From a bacterium (GTDB taxonomy: Bacteria > Pseudomonadota > Alphaproteobacteria > Sphingomonadales > Sphingomonadaceae): a DNA stretch of 64,000 bases. The notes under the pieces are model-generated. The model saw only the letters and a program-made list of their open reading frames with translations. It had not been told where the DNA came from and ran no database searches. The stretch lies in the NCBI GenBank assembly GCA_030824575.1, contig JAVBXL010000220.1, forward strand, positions 37,150 through 101,149, written 5' to 3'. Position numbers and translations under genes: made by a program. Each line of letters begins with the position of its first letter. Positions within the stretch are counted from its first letter, which is position 1. This document shows positions 1 to 8,586 of this stretch, piece by piece.

Positions 1-19
1 CCCCACATTGGGACGGCAC

Positions 20-82
20 ATCCGAAACGCGCGCTTCATCGCGCGACACCTATGTTATCTCGCGATTCGCATCATGTTGCAA
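20..82 (-). promoter_or_regulatory. Possible promoter and leader hairpin for a nitrate operon beyond the left edge
   Basis: Reading leftward, TTGCAA (77-82) and GATAAC (complement of 54-59) are separated by 17 bases, a reasonable sigma-70 pair. Just after the expected start of transcription is a perfect stem CGCGC/GCGCG (30-45) closing a six-base loop. Placement directly downstream of nasT-nasS suggests a leader RNA read by the ANTAR protein NasT. The loop reads GATGAA, or ATGAAG in the alternative register, so it does not fully match the A1/G4 hexaloop known for ANTAR targets. The rest of the leader lies outside the window. Confidence 0.35.
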
Positions 83-144
83 GGCACAAAATTGCGTGGC
101 TTTTCAGTCCGGCAGCTGTCGATCCGTCATTGTCGGCGAATCCA

Positions 145-1359
145 TCACCGCCCAGCGACGAAGCCCGCCAGATAATCCTCGATCCGTTCGGGGTCGAACA
201 CCCGCCCGTCGAAGAAGCGGTCCGGCCCCAGCGTCAATTCGCCCCGGCGCGATCCCACCGCCAGCGGCAGGTCGACCGCCCCTTCCAGCTTCATGCTCGC
301 CCCCGGCATGGCGACATCGCTATTCGCCAGCGCCCGGCGATAGACGTCCGGCCGGAACACCGCGCCCGCCTTGGCCGCCGTGGCGGCGTCATGCTCAACC
401 ATGTTCCACCGCACCAGCTGCGAATAAATCCACAGCGCCTGGCTGCGCCAGGGAAAGGGCGTCGCTTCCCGGCTGAACAGCATGAAATCGGGATGGGGCA
501 GCGGCGCTTCCCCCGCCCGCGCCACAATCCGTCCGGTCAGCGCGCGGGCGATCAGGTCGGCAGGCTGGTCGACATAGCGCGGGTCAGCCAGCAACCGCGA
601 CAGGTCGCCATGATTGGCCGGATCGTCGCACCACGCCGCCGCCCGCGCCAGCGCCCGCAGCAGCCGATCGACGATAGCGGGATTTTCTTCCAGCCACACC
701 TCGCGGAAGGCCAGCACCTTCTCCACGCCCCGCCGCCAGATGCGCTCGCCGATCGCGACCGCCTCCGCCAGCCCCGCCTCCACCGCCGCGCTGCCCCATG
801 GTTCACCTGCGATGAAGCCGTCAATCTCGCCCGCGCGCATCGCCTCCACCGTCAACGACGGCGGCAGCACGCGCAACACCACGTCCCGGTCTGGGTCGAT
901 CCCCGCGCTCGCCAACCAATAGCGCAGCATCATCGCATGACTGGAAAAGCGATGGACCACGCCGATCACCGGCTTACGCCGCCACAGGCCGATCGCCGCG
1001 GCGAAATCATGCGCGGTGCCCAGCGGATCGGCGATCCGCCGCGCCACATCGGGATCCAGCGCAGCGGCAAAATCGCTGGTCATCACCAGCATGTTGCCGT
1101 TGACGTTCAGCTTGTAGGGTGCGGCCAGCGCGGCGGGCTGCTGGCTCAGGCCCAGCGTCACCGCCACGGCCAGCGGCGCCAGCATCTGCGCGGCATGGAC
1201 CTGGCCATAGACCAACCGGTCGCGCAGCGTCGCCCAACTGGTCGATCGCACCAGCTCCAGCGCGATCCCCTCCTCCTGCGCAAAACCCCGTTCGCGCGCG
1301 GCCACCAGCACCGCAGCGTCCGTCAGCGGCAGGAAGGCGATACGCAGGTTCGTCGTCAT
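145..1359 (-). CDS. nasS: NasS-type nitrate/nitrite sensor, NrtA-like binding fold (404 aa)
   Basis: The protein has the fold and length of NrtA/CmpA-type ABC substrate-binding proteins but begins MTTNLRIAFLPLTD with no signal peptide, so it should stay in the cytoplasm. That, and the gene coding for an ANTAR regulator directly upstream, identifies it as NasS rather than a transporter subunit. In known systems NasS holds NasT inactive and releases it when nitrate or nitrite binds, allowing NasT to prevent termination in the leader of nitrate assimilation genes. The start ATG overlaps the nasT stop by four bases (ATGA), so the two are translationally coupled. The partner role is inferred from family and context. 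Confidence 0.85.
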   Translation of the reverse strand: MTTNLRIAFLPLTDAAVLVAARERGFAQEEGIALELVRSTSWATLRDRLVYGQVHAAQMLAPLAVAVTLGLSQQPAALAAPYKLNVNGNMLVMTSDFAAALDPDVARRIADPLGTAHDFAAAIGLWRRKPVIGVVHRFSSHAMMLRYWLASAGIDPDRDVVLRVLPPSLTVEAMRAGEIDGFIAGEPWGSAAVEAGLAEAVAIGERIWRRGVEKVLAFREVWLEENPAIVDRLLRALARAAAWCDDPANHGDLSRLLADPRYVDQPADLIARALTGRIVARAGEAPLPHPDFMLFSREATPFPWRSQALWIYSQLVRWNMVEHDAATAAKAGAVFRPDVYRRALANSDVAMPGASMKLEGAVDLPLAVGSRRGELTLGPDRFFDGRVFDPERIEDYLAGFVAGR

Positions 1360-1937
1360 AGTCCCCCTCCCAACAGCTCGCTCGCGGTGATCAGCGCCTG
1401 GGCCACCTCGACGATCTTCTTGCCCTGGTTCATCGCCGCAGACCGCAGCAGCGCATAGGCATCCTGCTCGCTCAGCGACCGCTGGTTCATCAGGATCGAC
1501 TTGGCCCGGTCGATGATCTTGCGGTCGGACAGCGCGGTGCGCGCCTCGTCCAGTTCGCCCTGGATCTTGGCAAAGGCATTGAACCGCCGCACCGCCAGTT
1601 CCAGCACCGGCTTCACCCGCTCCTTGCGCAGGCCATCCACGACATAGGCGGACACGCCCGCGTCGATCGCCGCGCCGATCATGGCTTCGTCCGACTGGTC
1701 CACGAACATCGCGATCGGCCGGGCGAGCGCGCGGCTGACGGTCAGCATTTCCTCCAGCGTGTCGCGGCTCGGACTGCCCAGGTCCATCAGCACGACATCG
1801 GGCGCCATCCGCTCCAGCCGCGCAACGAACGCACCACGCGGGGGGACGATATGGATATCGTCATAGCCCGCCTCGCGCAGTCCCTCCTCCAGAACCGTCG
1901 CGCGCAGCCCGCTGTCATCAATGATGACGATTCGCAT
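1356..1937 (-). CDS. nasT: NasT-type ANTAR-domain antitermination response regulator (193 aa)
   Basis: Residues 1-120 form a receiver domain with the acidic pair D7/D8 and the likely phospho-acceptor D52 (motif VVLMDLG). Residues about 125-185 form an ANTAR RNA-binding domain, recognisable by the segment DRKIIDRAKSILM and the following AYALLRSAAM helix. The family binds paired hairpins in leader RNA and blocks transcription termination. It is the first gene of a two-gene operon with nasS. In NasT proteins activity is controlled by NasS rather than by phosphorylation, so D52 may be vestigial. Confidence 0.88.
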   Translation of the reverse strand: MRIVIIDDSGLRATVLEEGLREAGYDDIHIVPPRGAFVARLERMAPDVVLMDLGSPSRDTLEEMLTVSRALARPIAMFVDQSDEAMIGAAIDAGVSAYVVDGLRKERVKPVLELAVRRFNAFAKIQGELDEARTALSDRKIIDRAKSILMNQRSLSEQDAYALLRSAAMNQGKKIVEVAQALITASELLGGGL

Positions 1938-2025
1938 CTACCTTGGCCTCTTTTCGCCCCTTCACTGACCGCGATGCTGCGCCGCGTCAATTGGGCGGCG
2001 GATCGCCCTGCGGCCATCCTGACGC

Positions 2026-3555
2026 TTAGTGCGCGGCGGAGGTGTCGACATCGCTACGCGGCTTGGGCGCGATCCACACGATCACCGCCGCCGCGAACAG
2101 GATCATCGCCGACAGGAAGAAGACATGGTCGACCGCCATGACAATCGCCTCCTGCTCGACCAGGTTGGAAATGGTCTGCCGCGCCTGTTCGGGGGAAAAG
2201 CCCAGGCTCGACAGCAGCGATTGCGTCTGCTCGGGTTGCAAAACACCCGCCATGTCGTTGCGCGATACGCGCTGGGCATCGCCCCAACTGGTCAGCACCA
2301 GCGACGTCGCGATCGCCGTCGCCATGGTCCGCACGAAATTCTGCAGGCCCGCGGCCGACGCGGTTTCGCTGGGCAGCACCGATCCCAGCGTCAGCGTGGT
2401 CAACGGAATGAAGAAGAAGGGCAAGGCAAAGCCCTGTACGAATTGCGGAATGATCATCGTGTCGAAATCGACGCCGCTGGTCCAATGGGCGCGCACCAGG
2501 GACATGATGCCGATCCAGGCGACGGCGCCGGAAATCATCAATCGCACATCGACCCGCGACAGCAGGTAACCCGCGATGGGGGCCGTGAACAATGCCGCCA
2601 TCGCCGTCAACGCGGTGACGATGCCCGCCAATGTCGCGGTATAGCCCATCGACATCTGCAACCATTGCGGAATCACCACGATGCTGGCGAAATAGGCGCC
2701 AAAGCACAGCGACATGGTAAACAGGCCGGAACTGAAACCGACATGGCGGAACACCCGCAGGTCGACCACCGGATGCTCCTCGGTCAATTCCCATATGACG
2801 AAAGCGATGAAGCCGATGACCGCCAGTAGCGCCAGCGCCACGATCAACGGATCGGCGAACCAGTCATGGTCACGGCCGATATCCAGCATGATCTGCAAAC
2901 AGCCGATCCAGAAAACCAGCAGGAACAGTCCCATCTTGTCGATTGGCACACGGGCCGTCTCCGTCTCCACCGGCTTCAGCAGCGCCTGCGCCGCCAATAT
3001 GCACATCACCGCGATCGGCAGGTTGATGAAGAAGATCCAGTGCCAGCTCCAATTGTCGCTGATATAACCACCCACGATCGGTCCCAAAGCCGGCCCCATC
3101 AGCGTGGTCATCGCCCACAACCCCATGGCCCGACCCCGCATTTCGGGTGGAAAGACGCGCATCATCAACGTCTGCGACATGGGCATGATCGGCCCACCGC
3201 AAATGCCCTGCCCGATGCGGCAGGCGACCAGCATGGTCAGCGTCGAGGACAGGCCGCACAGGACGGAAAACAGGCCAAAGCCGATCATTGCCCAAGTAAA
3301 CATGCGCACCACGCCGAAACGCTGCGCCAGCCATCCGGTCAACGGCACGCAGATCGCCTCCGCCACCGCATAGGATGTGATGATCCAGGTGCCCTGGTCC
3401 GGCGAAATGCCCAGGTTGCCGGCGATATGGGGCACCGACACATTGGCGATGGTCAGGTCGAGCACGACCATCAGATTGCTCATCGCCAGCACCAGCCCCG
3501 CCAGAGTCCGGGCGCGCGGGGAGAGTCGCGAAAAGATATCGTCGTCGCTGCTCAT
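2026..3555 (-). CDS. emrB: DHA2-family MFS multidrug exporter, EmrB-like inner membrane pump (509 aa)
   Basis: The protein has the 14-helix layout of the EmrB/QacA branch of the major facilitator family: an N-terminal helix with NLMVVLDLTIANVSVPHIA (helix 1 signature), the loop AQRFGVVRMF after helix 2, and the helix 5 proline/glycine motif GPALGPIVGGY. It exchanges protons for drugs or toxic lipophilic compounds and works with the adaptor and outer membrane channel encoded just upstream. The ATG at 3555 is preceded by AGGAAA about nine bases away; an in-frame GTG lies three codons upstream. The gap to the adaptor gene is 23 bases, so the three genes form one operon. Confidence 0.9.
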   Translation of the reverse strand: MSSDDDIFSRLSPRARTLAGLVLAMSNLMVVLDLTIANVSVPHIAGNLGISPDQGTWIITSYAVAEAICVPLTGWLAQRFGVVRMFTWAMIGFGLFSVLCGLSSTLTMLVACRIGQGICGGPIMPMSQTLMMRVFPPEMRGRAMGLWAMTTLMGPALGPIVGGYISDNWSWHWIFFINLPIAVMCILAAQALLKPVETETARVPIDKMGLFLLVFWIGCLQIMLDIGRDHDWFADPLIVALALLAVIGFIAFVIWELTEEHPVVDLRVFRHVGFSSGLFTMSLCFGAYFASIVVIPQWLQMSMGYTATLAGIVTALTAMAALFTAPIAGYLLSRVDVRLMISGAVAWIGIMSLVRAHWTSGVDFDTMIIPQFVQGFALPFFFIPLTTLTLGSVLPSETASAAGLQNFVRTMATAIATSLVLTSWGDAQRVSRNDMAGVLQPEQTQSLLSSLGFSPEQARQTISNLVEQEAIVMAVDHVFFLSAMILFAAAVIVWIAPKPRSDVDTSAAH

Positions 3556-3578
3556 CGCCCGCACTTTCCTTTTTGGTC

Positions 3579-4730
3579 TTACTTCTCGGACAGGTCAATC
3601 TCGACATCCATGGACAGGCCGACGCGCAACGGATGCGCCGCCAGTTCCTTGGGGTCGAGCGCGATGCGCAGCGGCAGGCGCTGCACAACCTTGATCCAGT
3701 TGCCGGTCGCGTTCTGCGCCGGGATCAGCGACATGGACGAACCGGTCCCGCCCGAAAAACCGACAACCTTGCCATGATAGACGACATCGCCGCCATACAG
3801 GTCGGACGTCACCTTGGCGGGCATGCCGACGGTCACGCCGCGCAGCTGCTTTTCCTTGAAATTGGCGTCGACATAGACCTGGGCGAGCGGCACGATGCTC
3901 ATGATCGGGCTACCCTGCGCCACGCGCTGGCCAACCTGCACCTGCCGCTTGGTGACGACGCCGTCGATCGGCGCGCGAATGATGGCCCGGTCCAGGTTCA
4001 GCCGCGCCGAATCCAGCTTGGCCTGCGCCGCCATCACCGCCGGGTCGGTATCGACCGTCGATCCGCGCACCAGCGCATCATTGGCCGCCAATTGCCCGCT
4101 CGCCGCGCCGCGCGTCGCCTGCGCGGTCTGCACGCCGGCGCGGGCCAGTTCCAGCGCCGCGCGCGCGGCGGCATAGTCCTTGCGCGCGCTGGTCACTTCA
4201 TCGCCCGACACCGCGCCATCGCCAACCAACGCCTCGCGCCGTTGCAGGTCGATCCGCGCCTTTTCAAAGTCTGCCTGCGCCGTCGCCAGCTGCGCGCGCG
4301 CCTGCACGATGTCGGCGCCGCGCGCATCCACCTGCGCGGCCAGCGACGTGCTGGTCGCGCTCGTCTGGCGGAACTTGCGCTTGGCTTCGGCAAGGTCCGC
4401 CTCCGCCTGCGCCACTGCGATCTGCGCGTCGGTGGGGTCCAGCTTCACCAATATGTCGCCGCGCTTGACCTGCTGGGTATCGCTAACCAGCACCTCGATC
4501 GCCTGCGCCGCCATCAGCGGCGTCACCTGCGCCATTTCGGCGTTCACATAGGCATTGTCGGTGGCGACGTGCGTCCGCCCCACCAGCATATACCAGGCAC
4601 CCCACAACAGTCCGCCGACAATGACGACCAGGCCAAGCCGGGTCAGCCATGTCTTGCGCGCCGACTGGCGGCCTTCCTGCTGCATGTCGTCGCTATCAGG
4701 CGCGGGGGTTTGCGGATTGGCGTCAGCCAT
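3579..4730 (-). CDS. emrA: EmrA-like HlyD-family periplasmic adaptor (383 aa)
   Basis: The start is placed at 4730 (MADANPQTP), where it overlaps the outer membrane protein gene by eight bases; longer readings into that gene look like noise. A single N-terminal transmembrane helix (around residues 30-50, GLVVIVGGLLWGAWYML) is followed by VGRTHVATDNAYVNAEMAQV, the usual EmrA barrel-sandwich start, then a long alanine-rich coiled coil and the second lipoyl half with IIRAPIDGVVTKRQVQVGQ. It bridges the inner membrane pump and the outer membrane channel. It is the middle gene of the efflux operon. Confidence 0.9.
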   Translation of the reverse strand: MADANPQTPAPDSDDMQQEGRQSARKTWLTRLGLVVIVGGLLWGAWYMLVGRTHVATDNAYVNAEMAQVTPLMAAQAIEVLVSDTQQVKRGDILVKLDPTDAQIAVAQAEADLAEAKRKFRQTSATSTSLAAQVDARGADIVQARAQLATAQADFEKARIDLQRREALVGDGAVSGDEVTSARKDYAAARAALELARAGVQTAQATRGAASGQLAANDALVRGSTVDTDPAVMAAQAKLDSARLNLDRAIIRAPIDGVVTKRQVQVGQRVAQGSPIMSIVPLAQVYVDANFKEKQLRGVTVGMPAKVTSDLYGGDVVYHGKVVGFSGGTGSSMSLIPAQNATGNWIKVVQRLPLRIALDPKELAAHPLRVGLSMDVEIDLSEK

Positions 4731-6237
4731 GGGGTCGATCCTTGGACTGGAAGTCGCTGGCGGCAAAACCGCCGCCCAGCGCACGGATAAGGGCAATATC
4801 GGTGGAGAAGGCGCTCGCCTCCAACCCCGCAAGGGACTGGCGCGCGCCCAGCAACTGGTCCTCGACATTCAGTACGTCGAGATAGGTGGACAGCCCGCCT
4901 TTGTAGCGCTTCTGCGCGATGCCATAGGCATCCTGCGACGCGGCGACCGCCGCGCGCGCATCCACCAGCCGCTGGTCCAGCGTCTTGCGCGTGGTCACGG
5001 CGTCGGCAACCTCCTGATAGGCGGCCAGCACGGTCTTGTCATAGGACGCGACCGCCTCGTCATAAGTGGCGCGCGCGCCGCGATACTGGCCCTGCAACGC
5101 CCCGCCATGGAAGATCGGCAGGCTGAACGCCGGGCCGACCGTGCCGAACAGCGATCCCTTGTCGAACAGGCTGTTGATGAACGGCTTGGGCGTGCCGGTC
5201 GCCGACGTGCCGGTGAACACCGTGTCATAGCCCAGCGACTGCACGCCGATCAGCGCGCTCAGCCGCAGCGCCGGGAAGAAGTCGGCATGGGCCACCTTGA
5301 TCCGCTTGGCCGCCGCTTCCGCGCGGGCCAGCGCGGCGGCGATGTCGGGACGGCGGGCGACCAGATTGGTGGTGACGTCGGCGGGCAGGCCCAGCGGCGC
5401 CAGCGCGCCGATCTTTGGCCGACCGATCGACAGACCGCGGTCCGGCCCCGCCCCGATCAGCGCCGCAATCTGATGCTGGCGCAGTTCGATCGCCATCGTC
5501 GCGGCGCTCAATTGCGCGCGCGCTGACGATACGGTGGCGTCCGCCTGCCGCACGCTGCCGCGCGTGTCCAGCCCATTGCGCTGCCGGTCTGCGGCCAGCT
5601 TCTGGCTCGCCATGCGGATGTCCAGCGTCTGCCGGGCGATGTCCGCCTCGTCATGCAGCCGCGCCAGGTCGGCATAGGCGTCGGCTATTCCCGTCGTCAG
5701 CGCCAGCCGCGCCTGCTGCGCGTCGATCTGCGCCGCGCGCGTTTCGGAAGTGGCGGCCGCCAGCGCCGCCTTGTTCCGGCCCCACAGGTCGAGGTCGAAC
5801 CCCATGTCCAGCGCCACGCGGCCGGTGCCCAGCCAGCCTTTCGGCACGAAATTCTGGGGCATGCCCATATTATAGCTTTGCTTGGTCGCAGCCCCGCTCG
5901 CTTCCAGGTCGACCGACGGCAACAACGCCGCACCCGCCTGCTGCGCCATGCCTGCCGCCTTGCGGAAACGGGCGCTGGCGACGGCGACGTCGGGCGACGC
6001 GCGCAGTCCTTCGGCGATCAGCGCATCCAGTTGCGGATCGCCATAGGCGCTCCACCAGCCATCCCCCGGCCAGGCCACAGGCGCAGCCGCCAGGCTGCGT
6101 TCCGCCGCCACGCTGGCGGCGGTGCGCATCTCGGGCTTGGCGCCCAGATTGGGGACTGCGGCGCAGGCGGCCAGCAGCAGGATGGAAGACGCCATGCCGC
6201 CCGTGCGGGCGGCCAGGGCAATGCGACTCACGGACAT
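4723..6237 (-). CDS. NodT/TolC-family outer membrane efflux lipoprotein (504 aa)
   Basis: An N-terminal lipoprotein signal with lipobox L-A-A-C places the lipidated cysteine at about residue 25. The rest is the duplicated helical-hairpin layout of RND-type outer membrane factors, with motifs such as WWSAYGDPQLDALI near the start, LGLPADVTTNLVARRPDIA in the middle and YDKTVLAAYQEVADAV near the end. It forms the exit duct for the EmrAB pump. I chose ATG 6237 over the in-frame GTG at 6252, because the GTG lies inside the operator-like repeat at 6241-6258. First gene of the operon, divergent from tetR. Confidence 0.88.
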   Translation of the reverse strand: MSVSRIALAARTGGMASSILLLAACAAVPNLGAKPEMRTAASVAAERSLAAAPVAWPGDGWWSAYGDPQLDALIAEGLRASPDVAVASARFRKAAGMAQQAGAALLPSVDLEASGAATKQSYNMGMPQNFVPKGWLGTGRVALDMGFDLDLWGRNKAALAAATSETRAAQIDAQQARLALTTGIADAYADLARLHDEADIARQTLDIRMASQKLAADRQRNGLDTRGSVRQADATVSSARAQLSAATMAIELRQHQIAALIGAGPDRGLSIGRPKIGALAPLGLPADVTTNLVARRPDIAAALARAEAAAKRIKVAHADFFPALRLSALIGVQSLGYDTVFTGTSATGTPKPFINSLFDKGSLFGTVGPAFSLPIFHGGALQGQYRGARATYDEAVASYDKTVLAAYQEVADAVTTRKTLDQRLVDARAAVAASQDAYGIAQKRYKGGLSTYLDVLNVEDQLLGARQSLAGLEASAFSTDIALIRALGGGFAASDFQSKDRPHG

Positions 6238-6240
6238 ATC

Positions 6241-6258
6241 AAACCGTACCACCTAGTA
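6241..6258 (-). promoter_or_regulatory. Operator-like site before the efflux operon
   Basis: Read on the minus strand this is TACTAGGTGGTACGGTTT. Its core TAC-N6-GTA is a short palindrome and the whole site matches the copy at the tetR start (6308-6325) at 14 of 18 positions. It ends three bases before the chosen start codon of the outer membrane factor gene, so bound repressor would block transcription initiation. The assignment to the adjacent TetR protein is inferred. Confidence 0.55.
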
Positions 6259-6289
6259 TGAAAATTGCACTTGCCGCCCCCGCCTGACC

Positions 6290-6325
6290 TTGTCAACCGA
6301 AATAGCGTACTCTATGGTACGATTT
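6290..6325 (+). promoter_or_regulatory. tetR promoter with embedded operator-like site
   Basis: TTGTCA (6290-6295) and TATGGT (6313-6318) are 17 bases apart and form a convincing sigma-70 promoter. The -10 hexamer lies inside TACTCTATGGTACGATTT (6308-6325), the second copy of the site found before the efflux operon. The tetR ATG is at 6327, only eight bases after the -10, so the transcript is probably leaderless. This predicts autorepression together with repression of the pump. Confidence 0.55.
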
Positions 6326-6326
6326 T

Positions 6327-6998
6327 ATGACACCGCTCGACACACCCCTGATTCCCAGCAGAAGGGAGGCCCGCCGCCAGGATCGGCGCGACGCGATCCT
6401 GACCGTGGCGCAGGTTTATTTCCTCGAACATGGCTTCGCCGACACGACCATGTCGGGCATTGCGGCGGAACTGGGCGGGTCCAAGGGCACCTTATGGAAA
6501 TATTTTCCATCGAAGGAAGCCCTGTTCGCCGCCGTGGTCGAGCGGGCGGCCAAAGCCTATCAGGGCCGACTCTCGCAAATCCTCGATCCCCATGGTTCGC
6601 TGGAGCCTACTTTGCAAAGCGCGTGCCGTAGCCTGATTGAGAAGGTTACTTCGCCCGACGCCAGCGCCCTGCATCGCCTGATCGTCGCCCAAGGACGCCG
6701 CTTTCCTGAACTCAGCAAGATTTTCTTCGACCTGGCACCACAGAACACCCGGCTGTTGCTGGCCGACTTCCTGCACGGCGCAATGATGCGCGGGCAATTG
6801 CGGTCGGCCGACCCGATCGACGCCGCACGCGCACTATTGTCGCTGTCGCTGTCCGGTTGCCACCAACAGATGCTGATCGGCCGGATCGATCGTCCCGCGC
6901 CCAATGAAATCGCCGCTGACGCCGCCTTCGCCGTCGATATCTTCTTGCGCGCCTATGCGCCCCAATCCCAGCCCCAGCCGGACGCCGTAATCGTCTGA
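6327..6998 (+). CDS. TetR/AcrR-family repressor, probable regulator of the efflux operon (223 aa)
   Basis: Residues about 20-66 are a TetR helix-turn-helix: RRDAILTVAQVYFLEHGFA, then TTMSGIAAELGGSKGTLWKYF, the classic recognition helix ending KYFPSKEALF. The C-terminal part resembles the AcrR-like ligand-binding domain found with tripartite pumps. It is divergent from the efflux genes and two identical-looking sites lie at the two starts. No ribosome binding site is visible before the ATG, consistent with leaderless translation. Confidence 0.85.
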   Translation: MTPLDTPLIPSRREARRQDRRDAILTVAQVYFLEHGFADTTMSGIAAELGGSKGTLWKYFPSKEALFAAVVERAAKAYQGRLSQILDPHGSLEPTLQSACRSLIEKVTSPDASALHRLIVAQGRRFPELSKIFFDLAPQNTRLLLADFLHGAMMRGQLRSADPIDAARALLSLSLSGCHQQMLIGRIDRPAPNEIAADAAFAVDIFLRAYAPQSQPQPDAVIV

Positions 6999-7008
6999 AA
7001 CCCCCGCA

Positions 7009-7614
7009 CTATCCCTCATGATCAGCCGGGGTCTGGCCAATATCGTCCGGGCACAGCGCATAGCCCCGCCCCTTGATCGTATGCAGCATCGCCACGGCAA
7101 AGCCACGATCCAGCTTGCCGCGCAGGCGCGACATATGCACCTCGACACTATTGGTGCCGGGATCGAAATCCAGCCGCCAGACTGCGCGCAGCAATTCCGT
7201 CCGGCTCACCGCCTGCCCCGGCCGCCGCGCGAGATGGAGCAGCAGCGCATATTCCCGCGCGAGCAGCGGGATCGGCCGCCCGTTCCGCTCCACCCGCCGA
7301 TCCACCAGCTTGATCGTCAACGCGCCCAGCCGAAGCCGCGGCTGTTCCACATCGGCCAGGCGGATGATCCGCGCCACCGTCTCGGCCTCATGCATCCAGG
7401 GACCGACCACCTCCTGGACCCCCGCCTCCAGCGCGCGGGCGCGGGCGGCCGGATCGTCTATGCCCTGCCATAATATGGTCGCGTCGCCGACCCGCACCAG
7501 CGGCCACTTGTCCCGACCCGGCTGGATCGCCAGTTCCACTCCGCGCGCGCTCAGCGCCCGCGCGACCGGCGCGAAATCCGCCCCCATGCCATGGCATTCC
7601 ACCCTTCTGCCCAC
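7009..7614 (-). CDS. OmpR-type winged-helix protein with degenerate receiver (201 aa)
   Basis: The C-terminal half (about 95-190) is an OmpR/PhoB DNA-binding domain: PIPLLAREYALLLHLARRPG, then TNSVEVHMSRLRGKLDRG and IKGRGYAL. The N-terminal ~90 residues have receiver-like length and end in a normal receiver-to-output linker, but lack the acidic pair and the phosphorylatable aspartate, so it is probably not controlled by phosphorylation. It begins 48 bases after the cupin-like gene on the same strand and may be the last gene of that operon. The start is uncertain: GTG 7614 is used, ATG 7587 is an alternative. Confidence 0.7.
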   Translation of the reverse strand: MGRRVECHGMGADFAPVARALSARGVELAIQPGRDKWPLVRVGDATILWQGIDDPAARARALEAGVQEVVGPWMHEAETVARIIRLADVEQPRLRLGALTIKLVDRRVERNGRPIPLLAREYALLLHLARRPGQAVSRTELLRAVWRLDFDPGTNSVEVHMSRLRGKLDRGFAVAMLHTIKGRGYALCPDDIGQTPADHEG

Positions 7615-7662
7615 AATCGGCCCGCCATGTTTTCGTCCCCTACATCCGACGCGTGGGGAGGG

Positions 7663-8586
7663 TTAAAAACAAGCCATTTCATGTCCGTTATGGATGTTTC
7701 GCAGCGCCGTCTCGCCCCCGTGGCGGATCAGCGGACTGCTGCTGCCCGCGCCCTGTTCGGCATGGCTGAGCCGCGCGGCGTCATCTTCCAGCGCTGCGGC
7801 GATGGCGCGCCAGGCGGTCCAGCGCATCGCGTCAACGGGATGCCCTGCCGCAAATTCATGCGCCAGGTCGATCGCATTGCCGCCGCCGCACCCGACCGCC
7901 AGTTCCAGCAGCAGTTGCGCGCTCGCCACCGTCATACATTGGGCGATCGCGCCGCGCGCCGTATCGAACCGATATTGCCGCCGCCACCCCTGATCGGGCG
8001 CACTGGCCAATATGTTGAGCGACACCGACAGCGACTCCGCCGGCAATTGCGCGTGCACGTCGCGATTGGCGCGGTAGAGCAGCATCTTGCCTTCCGACAG
8101 GCAACTGCGCTCGACGAAGCGCAACGCCACCGCCTCCCCGTCCGCACCGGTCACCCCGTCGGAATCATACTCATAATAGTCCGACCCATAGCCCGGCCCC
8201 AGATAGCCAACAGTCAGAAAGTCGAAACTATGGTCATGCGGCACATGATAGAGGAACGCCGACGCCCCGCTCATCCGCACCACATGATCGCGCTCCGCGG
8301 GCCAAAAAGCGGCGCGCAGCACATAGCGGTCGGTCGGAGGATGGAGCAGCAGCACTTGCGCCGAATAGGGATTGACCCGCCTCTGCCCGACGCAGCGATC
8401 CTTCAACTCCGCCACCGCCAGGTCCGACAGGAAATCACGGTTGCGCGACAGCGCGCGCAGCATGGGCGCCGCCGCCGTTAGCCCCTCTTCGCATGTCGGG
8501 TCGAACGCCGCGCTCTCGCACCAGTCGATCAGCGCCTCCAGGTCGATGACCGCCTCGTCCTCCAGCGGCTCGATCAGGCGGGGCAT
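7663..8586 (-). CDS. Unrecognised protein with a cupin-like HxH core (307 aa)
   Basis: I do not recognise the family with certainty. Residues 111-140 contain YHVPHDHSFDFLTVGYLGPG followed by YYEYD, and residues 174-181 contain RDVHAQLP. Histidines 117, 119 and 178 with glutamate 139 are spaced like the metal ligands of a cupin. A helical C-terminal region (about 210-290) follows. There is no signal peptide or membrane segment. The start overlaps the preceding gene by 13 bases. In context it is the third gene after a 46-residue peptide, so a peptide-modifying or peptide-sensing role is possible, but that is inference only. Confidence 0.6.
   Translation of the reverse strand: MPRLIEPLEDEAVIDLEALIDWCESAAFDPTCEEGLTAAAPMLRALSRNRDFLSDLAVAELKDRCVGQRRVNPYSAQVLLLHPPTDRYVLRAAFWPAERDHVVRMSGASAFLYHVPHDHSFDFLTVGYLGPGYGSDYYEYDSDGVTGADGEAVALRFVERSCLSEGKMLLYRANRDVHAQLPAESLSVSLNILASAPDQGWRRQYRFDTARGAIAQCMTVASAQLLLELAVGCGGGNAIDLAHEFAAGHPVDAMRWTAWRAIAAALEDDAARLSHAEQGAGSSSPLIRHGGETALRNIHNGHEMACF

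Noticed and set aside
52..1458. 468-codon open frame on the plus strand
   Set aside because: It overlaps nasS and the end of nasT, which carry clear family features; the frame is rich in arginine, proline and histidine as expected for an antisense reading.
3573..4790. 405-codon plus-strand frame
   Set aside because: Antisense to the EmrA adaptor gene, with unnatural composition (Arg/His/Gln-rich).
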